A stretch of DNA of 64,000 nucleotides from an uncultured Woeseiaceae bacterium (GCA_945787845.1 CALZJH010000006.1:124001-188000), one strand, 5' to 3'. Shown: positions 45,471 through 55,211, numbered from the stretch's first letter. The notes: a model not told the origin generated them from the sequence alone. Translations and numbers: made by a program.

Positions 45471-45992
45471 TCAACTGCTCGATCGAGCGCTGTTGTCCGG
45501 CCCCGAGTCAGCAACCGTTACTTCACCGGTATCTGAGGTCGCGCTAACCTCGCCGCTCATACCGGAAACGCGAACGTCACCCGATACAGAGTGGACGGAG
45601 ACCGTTGCTTCGCGCGGCACCAGGATCTCGTAGCTGATCGATGCGTAGCGACGGTGTGAGTGCTTCTCCAGCTCAGCAACCGTGACCCGATTGCCCGCCG
45701 CCTCGATCGGTGGCGAACGCTTGATCTCGCCAATCAGCTTGCCAGCCTTTAGAGGATCTGTTCGCGCGTAACGCTTGTCGACAGTAATGCGGGCGCGGAT
45801 CGTCACTTCGTCGACATCGCCGCCGCGAACAACAACCGTGCCTTTCAAATTGGACACATCGACGATTGCGTCACCGGCAACCGCGAAGCTCTTTTCGAAT
45901 GCCCCTGACGCCGCAAGCGCCGTAGCGGAGTAGCCGAACATTGCGAGGACTGCAGCCGCCACTGTCAGCCACTTTCGTAGTTCAATTCTCAT
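45471..45992 (-). CDS. Exported DUF4097-like beta-strand repeat protein, short
   Basis: The 173-residue protein has a signal peptide (WLTVAAAVLAMFGYSATALA) and beta-repeat segments (VDVSNLKGTVVVRGGDVDEVTIRA, VSVHSVSGDVRVSGMSGEVSATSDTGEV) typical of DUF4097/adhesin-like repeat proteins. These normally continue for another 80 to 150 residues of repeats; here the frame ends in a low-complexity tail (SGPDNSARSSS) and meets the convergent cdd gene after one base. It may be a naturally short or a truncated copy. Function unknown. Confidence 0.65.
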   Translation of the reverse strand: MRIELRKWLTVAAAVLAMFGYSATALAASGAFEKSFAVAGDAIVDVSNLKGTVVVRGGDVDEVTIRARITVDKRYARTDPLKAGKLIGEIKRSPPIEAAGNRVTVAELEKHSHRRYASISYEILVPREATVSVHSVSGDVRVSGMSGEVSATSDTGEVTVADSGPDNSARSSS

Positions 45993-46149
45993 TAGCTCTC
46001 TCCATCAGTAAGTATCAATCGTTGCAAAAAAAGCACTATGCGAGTGCGATAGTGTTTCCGCGACGTAATACTTAGATGCAGAAGATTGAGGAAAGGTTGC
46101 GACTCGGTTGCTTGGAGCTGTTGCGGAAAGACCGGTATATTCTCTTCTT

Positions 46150-47031
46150 ATGGACAGAAATCCGCTCTACGCTATCTTCAGGCTCAGCATTATCTTCGGC
46201 GTTTTCGCCGCAGCGGCGTTGCAAGCCGCTGAACCGCTAACGCCGAAGCAATTTACGGTTCGCTATGCGAAAGCCGTCGAGGCCGCCTACGAAGGCGCTA
46301 CCGCAGAGGTCGTCGGCGACCTCGAGGTCCAAATAACTGCTGCCGACGAACAAACGGCTCGCAGCTTCCTCGACAACGCCTACACGAACTACCAGGCCGA
46401 CCCGGAGGCGCTCGACGACGTGCTGCAACGATATGTCGCCGCCGTGGCCAATACGCTGTATCCGCCCCCCCGCAATGACATTGGTAGATTGTTTCCGATC
46501 ATCAAGGACAACGGCTACGTCGCCGAGGTCAAAGCGGCGCTGAGCCAGTCAAAGGACTACGACGCGGACGACGCACTCTCGTTGTATTACGAACAACTAA
46601 ACCGCGAACTTGTCGTGATGTACGTGTTTGACTCCGAAACCGGAATGAGCTTTGCATCGGCTGAGGATATCGAAGCTCTCGACGTTGCAGGACCGACACT
46701 GCGAAAGCGCGCCGTGGATAATCTCATGAACTATCTGCCGGACATTTCCCGCGAAGGTACCAACAGCCTGTTCCTGTTAGTCGCAGACGGCAACTACGAG
46801 GCGTCACTGCTCCTCGCGGACGATATCTGGACGCGGGACAATTTCGATGTTGCCGGCGATATCGTCACTTTCGTGCCCGCCCGCGACGTGTTGCTGGTCA
46901 CCGGTTCGGAGGATGCCGAAGGTCTCGCATTGGCACGTGAACTGATTGCAAATAACGAATGGTCGTACTTCATATCCGAACACGCCTTCGTCCGCACCAG
47001 TGACGGCTGGGCAGTATTGGACAGGCCCTAG
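46150..47031 (+). CDS. Exported DUF1444-family protein
   Basis: The 293-residue protein has a signal peptide (RLSIIFGVFAAAALQAAE) and the pattern of DUF1444 (YtpQ-like) proteins: PKQFTVRYAKAVEAAYEG, LDNAYTNYQADPEALDDVLQRYV, LVVMYVFDSETGMSFAS and a C-terminal LLVTGSEDAEGLALARELIAN. The start is ATG 46150 rather than the earlier in-frame ATG, because this gives a clean signal. It stands alone, convergent with the symporter gene 21 bases on. The role is unknown. Confidence 0.72.
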   Translation: MDRNPLYAIFRLSIIFGVFAAAALQAAEPLTPKQFTVRYAKAVEAAYEGATAEVVGDLEVQITAADEQTARSFLDNAYTNYQADPEALDDVLQRYVAAVANTLYPPPRNDIGRLFPIIKDNGYVAEVKAALSQSKDYDADDALSLYYEQLNRELVVMYVFDSETGMSFASAEDIEALDVAGPTLRKRAVDNLMNYLPDISREGTNSLFLLVADGNYEASLLLADDIWTRDNFDVAGDIVTFVPARDVLLVTGSEDAEGLALARELIANNEWSYFISEHAFVRTSDGWAVLDRP

Positions 47032-47052
47032 TTGCCGCCAGTTGGCCTCTGG

Positions 47053-48549
47053 TCATTGGCCATCGCCCAAAGTCCGACGAACCATCCAACGATTGAGCCC
47101 GATAAAGACGGCCAGGACAATGCCCCACTGCACCAGGCACGTCATGACACTGAACGGATCGAACGGGTCGAACCAGCGATCCGGTGAGTAGACGCTGGCG
47201 GACTGGTAGAGCCACCAGCCGAGAAGCACAACCGCCAGTGAAGGAATGGCAAAGCGAATCGCCACATCCCAGAGAGGCCCTGCGCTCCAGTCGTGATCCT
47301 GGTGGTCGATACTTTCCTCGCGAAAACGCGAGGCGCCCTGGCGTATCACCGCAAAGGCGACAAACGCGCCCGAGATCATCAATCCAACTCCCCAGACAAA
47401 GTCCTGGTTGGCAAAGAAATCCAGGTTGATTGCTGACGGAATGCCCAACGTGAAGCCGATCGTGCATACGCCAAGGATTGCCTGGCGCCGGGCGATACCA
47501 AGATCGACAAGTACCCGGGTGGTCAGCTCAATCATTGCGATGAGCGAGCTGAAGGCCGCAAACGCCAGCCCGAGGAAGAACAGGATGGCGAACAGGTTGC
47601 CGGCCGGCATTTTCGCGAAGAGCTGCGGCATCCAGATGAACGTGAGCCCGGTGGCCGCCGGTCCGCTCGTCTTCATGACCTCGAGTATTTCGGCCTTGTT
47701 CATCTGGGCGCCGAGAATAGCGAAGACCGTGCCAAAGATGATGATGGCGGCCAGGAGTGAAACCATATTATTGCCGACGCCCGTGATGACCGCGTTCTTC
47801 ACCACGCCGTGGCGACTTTGCATGTAAGCGCCATAGGTCAGGATCAGGCCCCACCCCGCACCGGTATCCCACGCGTTCTGCGTTAGCGCCTCAAGCCAGA
47901 TCCGCGGCTGGGCAAGCGTGGACCAGTCGGGCGTAAACAAGAAGCGAATACCCTCTGACGCACCATCGAGAGTCAGCGTGCGCCCCAGCGAGATGAGTAC
48001 GATCAGCAGCAAGGCAGGAATGAGCACGAGGTTGGCGCGCTCAATCGAGCGGATGCCATTCCAGACGACGACGGCGCCGAGTCCCATGGCGAGCGCGTGA
48101 AACGCGACCGGGAAACCACCTGCCTGGAATCCGTCCCAAACACCTTGCGCGGCCTCAGCGGTGAGCGGAAGGGGCTCGACGGTCATCTTGATCAGGTAGT
48201 AGACGCACCAGCCCGCCACGACCGAGTAATAGAACATGATCGCCGTCGCCACGAAACCGACGAATGCGCCCATCCACGCGAATTTCTCACCCGCGATCTT
48301 CGCAAACGTTCCGACGACGCCCATACGGCCTCTGCGCCCCAGGGCGTACTCGGCGATGATAAGCGGTACGCTCCATACGAACAGAAACACGAGCCATGCC
48401 ACCAGGAAGGCACCGGCGCCGTCATCGCCGGCATTTTGCGCGGCGATGCGCGGGAAGCGCCAGATATTGCCTGTGCCGACCGCAATGCCGAGGACGCACA
48501 GAAGTAACCCGAGGCGTGAGGAAAAGCGCTGGTCTGTATGGTTCGTCAT
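47053..48549 (-). CDS. Sodium:neurotransmitter symporter (SNF/NSS) family transporter
   Basis: The 498-residue protein has about 11 to 12 transmembrane segments with the NSS family start RLGLLLCVLGIAVGTGNIWRFPRIAAQNAG, the sodium and substrate-site region of TM1, and LIIAEYALGRRGR. TM6 and TM7 motifs (AFSSLIAMIELTTRVLVDLG) are also seen. Such carriers import amino acids or related compounds with Na+; the substrate is not known. It is the last gene of an eight-gene run that starts at the PhyH gene, 9 bases after the BNR-repeat protein gene. Confidence 0.9.
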   Translation of the reverse strand: MTNHTDQRFSSRLGLLLCVLGIAVGTGNIWRFPRIAAQNAGDDGAGAFLVAWLVFLFVWSVPLIIAEYALGRRGRMGVVGTFAKIAGEKFAWMGAFVGFVATAIMFYYSVVAGWCVYYLIKMTVEPLPLTAEAAQGVWDGFQAGGFPVAFHALAMGLGAVVVWNGIRSIERANLVLIPALLLIVLISLGRTLTLDGASEGIRFLFTPDWSTLAQPRIWLEALTQNAWDTGAGWGLILTYGAYMQSRHGVVKNAVITGVGNNMVSLLAAIIIFGTVFAILGAQMNKAEILEVMKTSGPAATGLTFIWMPQLFAKMPAGNLFAILFFLGLAFAAFSSLIAMIELTTRVLVDLGIARRQAILGVCTIGFTLGIPSAINLDFFANQDFVWGVGLMISGAFVAFAVIRQGASRFREESIDHQDHDWSAGPLWDVAIRFAIPSLAVVLLGWWLYQSASVYSPDRWFDPFDPFSVMTCLVQWGIVLAVFIGLNRWMVRRTLGDGQ

Positions 48550-48558
48550 GTACGTTCG

Positions 48559-51500
48559 CTACTCCTGCAGCCCGCGTCCCGGGGTCCACGGCACCTTGGC
48601 CGCATCCATGGCGTTCTTGAGACTGGCGTACTCGGTATCGACGAGGCGCGTCAGCCTGGCGACGGTTTCGTCATACAGCTTGCGTCCGATGCGGTAAGAC
48701 TCCTGCTGTGCCGCCGTCGGCCCCTGCGCACTGCTGCCCGGATCGAAGCGTGCATGCCAGAGACGTGCCTGGATGGACATGATCTCGTAGTCGTTGTAGT
48801 AACCGCGCTGTTCATTGCCGGCGAGGACGTCTCGAGCTTCGCGTACTTGTTGCTGGATGGCGTGCGCACGTTCGTACAAGGACCCATCGGTCGTCGAACG
48901 GCCGAGCGTTGCCTTGACCGCATCGAGCTCACCAATGACTGCATCAACCGCGGCGGTCGTACCGGATGCTGCTCGAATCAACTCGTCAACCTTCGACTCG
49001 AAAATCACGCGCTGCTCCTGCGAGCTGCCGGCAATGACCGGATCCGGACGAATCGACACAACGTCGAAGGCCTGCGTCTGGCCGGGATCCTCGAGCACTC
49101 CGTCGACACGTTTCTGCATCGTCACCGAGTAACGGCCCGGTGCGACGAGAACACCCGTGCCTTCGTGATCTTCCTCACCTTCGGGTACGGGCGCCCAGGG
49201 CTCGATCGACGGATAGCGCAGATCCCAGGCGACGCGGCTAAAGCCGGCCGTGGCCGGGCCGACAACCTGGTCGACGATGTCCCCCGCGGCATCCCTGACC
49301 GTGAAGACCATGGCGGGCGCATCTTCGCGGACCTCGGCAATAACCTGATCCCAGCCGATGGCCACGACGTCCTCGTTGTTCTTTTCTTTTTCCTTTTCGA
49401 CTTCACGCCGCGCATCCTTGCTGCTCTGGATCTCTTCAGCGAGGTAGTACGTGAACGTGGCGCCAAACGCGGGGTTCGGTGCCGTCCAGAAACTGTCGCC
49501 CTGGCTGGCTTTGCAGCCCGGCGTGCCGTCGCATCCGAGCGGGCTCCGAGGTACGTACCAGTCAGCCTTCCTGACCGGGAACAACACGGAACCGCTCTTG
49601 AGCATATCTTCGTTGACGTCACGCAGCGGCGTGTAGTCGTCCAGCACATAGAAACTTCGGCCGAAGGTCGCGCCAACCAGGTCGTTCTCACGCGTCTGGA
49701 TGACGAGATCGCGGAACGACATATTTGGCGAACCGCCCTTGAGCTTGGTCCATGTGCCGCCACCATTCACGGTGAAGAACACACCGAACTCCGTGCCCAC
49801 GAACATCAGGCCGGGTTTGACGTGATCCTGCACCACGCGCCACACCACATGCCGCTCCGGCAGGTTGCCGGCGATGCTCTTCCAGCTGCGGCCGCGGTTA
49901 TCGCTCTTGAGAATATACGGCGCAAAGTCGCCACTCTTGTGGTCATCGACAACGACGTAGACTACGTCTGGATCGTGCAGGTCCGCCTTGATGTCGTTGA
50001 CAAAGAATCGGTTGGGCACGCCGGGCAGCTTGCTCACGGTACGCCAGTTTGCGCCACCATCTTCGGTAACCTGGATCAGGCCGTCATCGGTTCCTGCGTA
50101 GATGAGACCCTGCACCAGCGGCGACTCGGACAGCGATGTAATCGTATTGAACTGCGACATCGCCCATAGATCACGCGGCGCATCGTAGCTCCAGGTGCGA
50201 CCCATGATCGGTTGCCGCACACGGTTCTCGTTGCGAGTCAGGTCTGCACTGATCGGCGTCCAGCTGTCCCCATAGTTGTCGCTCTTCCAGACGCGCTGCG
50301 TACCGAAGTACAGGGTCTTCGTATCGTGCGGGCTGATGAGAATTGGCGCATCCCAGTTGTAGCGATCGGGCGCCTCCCCTTCCCTTGCCTGCGGCTTGAT
50401 ATAAATGGCCTCGCCCGTGCGCCGATCGTAGCGCGTCAGGTTGCCCTGCTGCCATTGTGCGTAAATGATATCCGGGTTCGTCGGATCGACGGCCGACTGG
50501 TGGCCGTCGCCGAACAGCGTGACAAACCAGTCGCTGTTGCGAATGCCGACCTGGTTCATCGTACGTGACGGGCCGCCCTGGCTGTTGTTGTCCTGTGTAC
50601 CGCCGTAAACGTTGTAGAACGGTTCGTCGTAGTCGACCGCGACCTTGTAGTACTGCGTAATCGGCAGGTTGTTGATGAAGCGCCAGCTCTCGCCGAGATC
50701 AAAGCTCTCGTAGACGCCACCATCCGTTCCGATCAGCAGGTAGTTCTCGTCATCCTCGCGGAATGCCAGCGCGTGGTGATCGCCATGCTTGGACTCATGC
50801 GGCAACGGTATAAACGTATCGCCGCCGTCCCTGGTCATGCGCATCAGCGCGTCCATCTGGTACACGTGGCCCTCGAAATGTGGGCTCGCGAAAATCTCCT
50901 GGTAGTAATGCGGCCCGGTTGCACTGGAAAGATAGTCGTTCTTCTTCTCCCAGGTTTCGCCGCCGTCATCCGACCGCCAGAAGCCGCCGGTGCGATTTTC
51001 GAGTTCGATGGTCGCGTAAATCGTGTCCGGGTCCTGCGGGCTGATCGCCAGCCCGGTCTTGCCCATAATGCCTTCGGGCAGTCCGCTGGTCAGCTCCCGC
51101 CAGGTCTCACCGCCATCTACCGACTTGTGAATCCCCGTTCCCGGACCACCGTCCATGACGACCGCCACATTACGCAGTCGCTGCCAGGTCACGGCATACA
51201 TCACGTCCGGGTTGCGCGGGTCCATGTGCACCTCGTTGACGCCCGTGTATTGGTCGTCTTCGTCCGTGTTGCCATGGCCGTCGCCCAGCACCTTGCGCCA
51301 GTTCTCGCCACCGTCAGTCGATTTGAACAGGCCGCGATCGCCGCCACCGGACCAGAGCGGTCCCTGTGCGGCGACGAAAATCGTGTTGGAGTCGCGCGGG
51401 TCAATACGGATCATGCCGATGTGCTCGGAGTCCTCGAGACCCATGTTCTCCCAACTGTTGCCACCGTCACGGCTACGATAGATACCGTCACCGTAGGCTA

Positions 51501-51864
51501 CGTGGCGGCCACTGACGTTTTCACCCGTACCGACCCAGACCGTATCGGGATCGTTCGGATCCAGCGTAATGCAGCCGATCGAGTAGGAGCCTTCGTCATC
51601 GAAAACGGGCGTCCACGTCGTGCTCGCGTTCTCGGTCTTCCAGACGCCGCCGCTGCCGACGCCGACGTACCAGGTACTCGGGTCGCTCGGATCGATCACG
51701 ATATCGGCGATACGCCCCGACATGAAAGCGGGCCCGATGCTGCGCATTTCAAGGCCTTTGAAGGTGGCTTCGTTGAAGCCCGGTTCGATCTTCTCCTCTT
51801 CTTCGGCGTGTGCCGATACAAACAGGAAGGCAACGAATACAAGAATGAACCTGCAAAATTTCAT
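48559..51864 (-). CDS. Large secreted BNR/sortilin-like beta-propeller protein
   Basis: The 1101-residue protein has a signal peptide (FILVFVAFLFVSAHA) and at least eight Asp-box (BNR) repeats of the SxDGGxxW kind, e.g. SRDGGNSWENMG, STDGGENWRKV, SVDGGETWREL, SDDGGETWEKK and SDNRGRSWKSI, plus WYVGVGSGGVWKT near the start. These form sortilin/VPS10-like propellers over about residues 40 to 700. The last 250 residues are charged and partly helical. Proteins of this kind are often annotated as glycosyl hydrolases, but no catalytic residues support that. ATG 51864 overlaps the TfoX-like stop (ATGA). Confidence 0.85.
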   Translation of the reverse strand: MKFCRFILVFVAFLFVSAHAEEEEKIEPGFNEATFKGLEMRSIGPAFMSGRIADIVIDPSDPSTWYVGVGSGGVWKTENASTTWTPVFDDEGSYSIGCITLDPNDPDTVWVGTGENVSGRHVAYGDGIYRSRDGGNSWENMGLEDSEHIGMIRIDPRDSNTIFVAAQGPLWSGGGDRGLFKSTDGGENWRKVLGDGHGNTDEDDQYTGVNEVHMDPRNPDVMYAVTWQRLRNVAVVMDGGPGTGIHKSVDGGETWRELTSGLPEGIMGKTGLAISPQDPDTIYATIELENRTGGFWRSDDGGETWEKKNDYLSSATGPHYYQEIFASPHFEGHVYQMDALMRMTRDGGDTFIPLPHESKHGDHHALAFREDDENYLLIGTDGGVYESFDLGESWRFINNLPITQYYKVAVDYDEPFYNVYGGTQDNNSQGGPSRTMNQVGIRNSDWFVTLFGDGHQSAVDPTNPDIIYAQWQQGNLTRYDRRTGEAIYIKPQAREGEAPDRYNWDAPILISPHDTKTLYFGTQRVWKSDNYGDSWTPISADLTRNENRVRQPIMGRTWSYDAPRDLWAMSQFNTITSLSESPLVQGLIYAGTDDGLIQVTEDGGANWRTVSKLPGVPNRFFVNDIKADLHDPDVVYVVVDDHKSGDFAPYILKSDNRGRSWKSIAGNLPERHVVWRVVQDHVKPGLMFVGTEFGVFFTVNGGGTWTKLKGGSPNMSFRDLVIQTRENDLVGATFGRSFYVLDDYTPLRDVNEDMLKSGSVLFPVRKADWYVPRSPLGCDGTPGCKASQGDSFWTAPNPAFGATFTYYLAEEIQSSKDARREVEKEKEKNNEDVVAIGWDQVIAEVREDAPAMVFTVRDAAGDIVDQVVGPATAGFSRVAWDLRYPSIEPWAPVPEGEEDHEGTGVLVAPGRYSVTMQKRVDGVLEDPGQTQAFDVVSIRPDPVIAGSSQEQRVIFESKVDELIRAASGTTAAVDAVIGELDAVKATLGRSTTDGSLYERAHAIQQQVREARDVLAGNEQRGYYNDYEIMSIQARLWHARFDPGSSAQGPTAAQQESYRIGRKLYDETVARLTRLVDTEYASLKNAMDAAKVPWTPGRGLQE

Positions 51865-52208
51865 GATGACCCCTTAGTCTTGCGTTTCTTTTTCGGCCGT
51901 GGTGCCGGTAGTTCTCTTTCCGTGATGACCAGCAACTCGGTCAACCACTCTGCATCTTCAAGTTCGTCCGCGATAAGGAACGAGTTCTTCGCGCCCTCGT
52001 AGGGCGGCGCCTCGACGACGGTCCCGATGTATTCGCGACCGCCCTTGGTAGGCTTGACGAACAGCTGGTTGTCGCAGATCAGCGCGACGACCTTGCCGTT
52101 CAGGTACAAGGTCGTGCCACCAAACATGTGGCGGTACGTCGGCTCACAGCCGTTTTGCACCTGGTCGACGACAAAATCAATAAAGTCCTGGTCATTCGCC
52201 ACAGGCAT
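51861..52208 (-). CDS. TfoX N-terminal domain protein
   Basis: The 115-residue protein matches the TfoX/Sxy N-terminal domain: FIDFVVDQVQN, YRHMFGGTTLYLNGKVVALICDNQLFVKP and GAKNSFLIADELEDAEWLTEL, with a Lys/Arg-rich tail (RPKKKRKTKG). There is no C-terminal TfoX domain, as is common in short copies. Full TfoX activates competence genes; for the short proteins the role is not settled. It overlaps the ribokinase gene by 17 bases and the next gene by 4. A link of DNA uptake and nucleoside use is possible but only inferred. Confidence 0.8.
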   Translation of the reverse strand: MPVANDQDFIDFVVDQVQNGCEPTYRHMFGGTTLYLNGKVVALICDNQLFVKPTKGGREYIGTVVEAPPYEGAKNSFLIADELEDAEWLTELLVITERELPAPRPKKKRKTKGSS

Positions 52209-53037
52209 TCACCTCTTCGCGTGTCGGCAGCGACGTCTGCGCGCCCATCTTCGTCGTGGCCAGCGACCCGGCCGCGCAGGCGAACCTGAGGGCATCACCT
52301 GGCTGCATGCCTTCGACCAGCGCGACTGTAAGGGCGGCCGTGAACGTATCGCCCGCGCCCGTGGTATCAACCGCCTCAACCGCAGGCGGCGTGGCCTCGG
52401 CGAGTATCTCGCCACCCCTCACAAGCGTAGCCGTTCCCGCGCCACGCGTCGTCGCAAGGATGCCGCTGCAAGCAGCGAGCGTTGCACCATACCATTCGGA
52501 TTCTGTCTCATTGACCACGATGAGATCAGCGCGCTGCAGCACGGCCGCATCAATCCGCATGGCGGGCGCCAGGTTCACGCAGAAGAAGCCGCTGTAGTTT
52601 CGCGCCACCCAGGCGACCGTGTCGACAGGCACCTCGAGCTGGCAAATCAGCGCGTCCGTGTTCGGCACATCGAAGTCGTCAGGCATTAGCGACCGGTTCG
52701 CCCCGGGTGCCACGACGATCTGATTCTCACCGGAAGGGGCAACCGCAATGAGTGCCGTGCCGGTGGTCTTGCCCGGAACGGGCCTGCAATTCGACAGGTC
52801 AACGCCGCCATGCTGGAGCAGCGCAAGCGCTGTGGCGGCCGACGCATCGTCTCCGACGCGGGCGACCAGGGTGACGTCTGCGCCGAGCCGCTGTGCCGCC
52901 AGCGCCTGGTTCGCGCCCTTGCCGCCGGGGAAGCTATGGAGCTCTGCATCGGTGATCGTCTCGCCGGGCGCCGGCAGCTTCGCCGCTTTCGCGACAATAT
53001 CGAGATTGACCGATCCAATGACAGCGATACTCGGCAT
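52192..53037 (-). CDS. rbsK: Ribokinase
   Basis: The 281-residue PfkB-family kinase phosphorylates ribose at C5. Typical signs are GSVNLDIVAKAAKLPAPGETI near the start, FPGGKGANQALAAQRLG near 36, GENQIVVAPGANRSL near 108, VNETESEW near 174 and DTTGAGDTFTAAL near 228. It starts 2 bases after the nucleoside hydrolase stop; that enzyme releases free ribose, so the two form one pathway. The product ribose-5-phosphate could be a substrate of the RpiB-like domain in the BMC fusion or of a cytosolic isomerase. Confidence 0.93.
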   Translation of the reverse strand: MPSIAVIGSVNLDIVAKAAKLPAPGETITDAELHSFPGGKGANQALAAQRLGADVTLVARVGDDASAATALALLQHGGVDLSNCRPVPGKTTGTALIAVAPSGENQIVVAPGANRSLMPDDFDVPNTDALICQLEVPVDTVAWVARNYSGFFCVNLAPAMRIDAAVLQRADLIVVNETESEWYGATLAACSGILATTRGAGTATLVRGGEILAEATPPAVEAVDTTGAGDTFTAALTVALVEGMQPGDALRFACAAGSLATTKMGAQTSLPTREEVNACGE

Positions 53038-53039
53038 CC

Positions 53040-53987
53040 TCAGCCCCCAAACCGCGCGAGTCGTTCAACAAGGAGATCATAGAATCCCTCTGCGTCGACC
53101 GCATACGTCCATTCGACGTTGTGCGGCCTGTCCGTCACGTGCCAGAAGTCGACGGCCGTATGCCCCAGCGTCAATTCAGACGATGTCTCTACGGACAGAT
53201 TGCACACCCTGGTCTCGAACAGGTCCGGCCGCAGCAACCAGGCAACGGTACACGGGTCGTGCAGCGGCGCACCCTCGGAACCGTATTTCTTCGTGTCGTA
53301 GCGATGGAAGAAACTCAACATACCGGCCGTGGCTTCTGCAACCTTATTGCCCACGCCGCGAATGCGGGCGACGCGCTCGCGCGTCGATAGCACCTTGTGC
53401 GTAACGTCGAGCCCCACTGCCGTTACGGGCCGTCCGCAGTTGTAGACGATGTCCGCCGCGTGCGGATCGACAAGTACATTGAATTCAGCCGATGGTGAAC
53501 GATTGCCGCCCTCGCGCATCGCACCGCCCATCGAGACAATACGATCAACGGCGTCGAGTATGGCGGGATCACGCTGGATCGCGGTCGCAATGTTCGTCAT
53601 CGGCCCGGTGGGTATCAAGGTGACTGTCCCCTTCGCGGCATTGCGGAGGGTATCGATGATGTAGTCGACGGCATGCATATCCTGCAACGGCGTTTTCGGA
53701 TCGAACACATCCACGCCATCGATGCCCGTGTTTCCGTGAATGTACTCGGCCGTGATCGCCTCGAGTTTCATCGGCTTATCACAGCCCGCGTACACACGCA
53801 TGTCCGTTCGACCCGCGATGTCGCACATCATGCGCGCGTTGCGCTGCGTCAGTTCGAGCGGCACGTTGCCTGCGACCGTCGTGACGCCGAGCACTTCGAG
53901 TTCGTCTGGCGCAGACATCGCGAGAAACAGGGCGACGGCGTCGTCCTGCCCGGGATCACAGTCGATGATGACCTTACGCGGCGTCAC
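53040..53987 (-). CDS. Inosine-uridine-type nucleoside hydrolase
   Basis: The 315-residue enzyme hydrolyses ribonucleosides to base and ribose. The calcium-binding N-terminal motif is IIDCDPGQDDAVALFLA, and GVTTVAGNVPLE, TGPMTNIA, SMGGAMREGGNRSPSAEFNVLVDP and HDPCTVAWLL cover the remaining active site. It starts at GTG 53987, 3 bases after the NupC stop. The specificity (RihA, RihB or RihC type) cannot be fixed by eye. Confidence 0.94.
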   Translation of the reverse strand: MTPRKVIIDCDPGQDDAVALFLAMSAPDELEVLGVTTVAGNVPLELTQRNARMMCDIAGRTDMRVYAGCDKPMKLEAITAEYIHGNTGIDGVDVFDPKTPLQDMHAVDYIIDTLRNAAKGTVTLIPTGPMTNIATAIQRDPAILDAVDRIVSMGGAMREGGNRSPSAEFNVLVDPHAADIVYNCGRPVTAVGLDVTHKVLSTRERVARIRGVGNKVAEATAGMLSFFHRYDTKKYGSEGAPLHDPCTVAWLLRPDLFETRVCNLSVETSSELTLGHTAVDFWHVTDRPHNVEWTYAVDAEGFYDLLVERLARFGG

Positions 53988-53990
53988 TTG

Positions 53991-55211
53991 TCAGAACGTC
54001 AGCAGTAATCCAGCCAGCGCCGCACTCATAAGATTCGACAACGAACCGGCAAGCACCGCCTTGATGCCCAGTTGCCCGATCAGGTCGCGTTGCTCCGGCA
54101 CCAGCACGCCAAGGCCGCCCAGCAGAATGGCGATCGACGACAGGTTGGCAAAACCACACAGGGAGAAGGTCGAGATGGCGACGGTACGCGGGCTCATCCC
54201 GGCCAGGTAATCATTGAGGTGCGAAAAGGCGACGAACTCGTTGAGAATCAGCTTCTCGCCGAACAGCGCACCCGCCGCCTGGGCTTCGGCCCAGTCGATA
54301 CCGAGCAGGTACATGAGCGGCGAAAACAGCCAGCCGAGAATCATCTGCAGCGTAAGGTCGTAACCAAACCAGCCTGCGACCCAGCCGACGACACCGTTCA
54401 CGAGCGCGATCAGCGCGACGAAGGCGATCAACATGGCACCGATATTGGCGGCGAGTCGCAATCCGTCGGTCGTTCCCGATGCCGCCGCGAGAATCACGTT
54501 CTTGTGCTCGCTCTTCTCCATGATCAGTTTCTCGTGCTCACCCGACTTGATCACCTGGTCGTCGGGCATCACGATCTTGGCCATGAGCAGGCCGCCCGGG
54601 GCCGCCATGAACGCGGCCGCGAGCAGGTATTTGAGTTCGGCGCCCATCAGGGCATAGCCGGCAAGCACCGTGCCTGCGATGGAGGCAAGCCCCGACACCA
54701 TGACCGTGAACATCTGCGCCTCGGTCAGTCCCTTCAGATAGGGCCGCACGACGAGCGGTGCCTCGGTCTGCCCGACAAAGATATTGGCGGCGGCGTTCAT
54801 GGACTCGACCGCACCGGTACCTATGACTCTGTGCAGGAAGCCGCCCACGAGTTTGACGACCCACTCCATCACCCGCAGGTGATACAGGACCGACATCAGA
54901 GCCGAGAAGAAGATGATGATGGGCAGAACATTGATCGCGAAACTGAAGCCGACGATGTCGGAATCAGCCAGCGGCCCGAACACCATATTGATGCCATCGT
55001 TGGCGAAGCCGATGACTGCCATGACGCCGTTACTGAGCCACGCAATAGCCCTTCGGCCACCGTCCCAGTACAACACGATGGTTGCGACTACGACCTGCAG
55101 GGCGAATGCCGCACCTACGATACGCAGATTGACAGCCTTGCGGTTGCTGGAGAACAGGAACGCGATGGCGAGGATAACGACAATCCCGACAATGCCGATG
55201 AGATTGGACAT
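53991..55211 (-). CDS. NupC-type concentrative nucleoside transporter
   Basis: The 406-residue membrane protein imports nucleosides with H+ or Na+. CNT family signs are GTGAVESMNAAANIFVGQTEAPLVVRPYL (the substrate loop), AAPGGLLMAKIV, LILNEFVAFSHL and [29 protein letters not shown] near the C-terminus. It lies between deoA (57 bases upstream) and the nucleoside hydrolase gene, so imported nucleosides meet both a phosphorylase and a hydrolase. A second, clearly related gene lies at 63381-64000. Confidence 0.93.
   Translation of the reverse strand: MSNLIGIVGIVVILAIAFLFSSNRKAVNLRIVGAAFALQVVVATIVLYWDGGRRAIAWLSNGVMAVIGFANDGINMVFGPLADSDIVGFSFAINVLPIIIFFSALMSVLYHLRVMEWVVKLVGGFLHRVIGTGAVESMNAAANIFVGQTEAPLVVRPYLKGLTEAQMFTVMVSGLASIAGTVLAGYALMGAELKYLLAAAFMAAPGGLLMAKIVMPDDQVIKSGEHEKLIMEKSEHKNVILAAASGTTDGLRLAANIGAMLIAFVALIALVNGVVGWVAGWFGYDLTLQMILGWLFSPLMYLLGIDWAEAQAAGALFGEKLILNEFVAFSHLNDYLAGMSPRTVAISTFSLCGFANLSSIAILLGGLGVLVPEQRDLIGQLGIKAVLAGSLSNLMSAALAGLLLTF

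Noticed and set aside
43727-45514. A 595-codon open frame on minus, antisense to preA and cdd
   Set aside because: It crosses two well-supported genes and has a biased Arg/Val/Asp composition with no domain; a codon-bias shadow.
48538-50169. A 543-codon open frame on plus, antisense to the BNR protein
   Set aside because: The opposite strand encodes repeated Asp-box motifs; the antisense sequence has no motif.
48559-51864. Glycosyl hydrolase assignment for the 1101-residue protein
   Set aside because: Only Asp-box repeats are visible; no sialidase-type Arg triad or catalytic pair was found.
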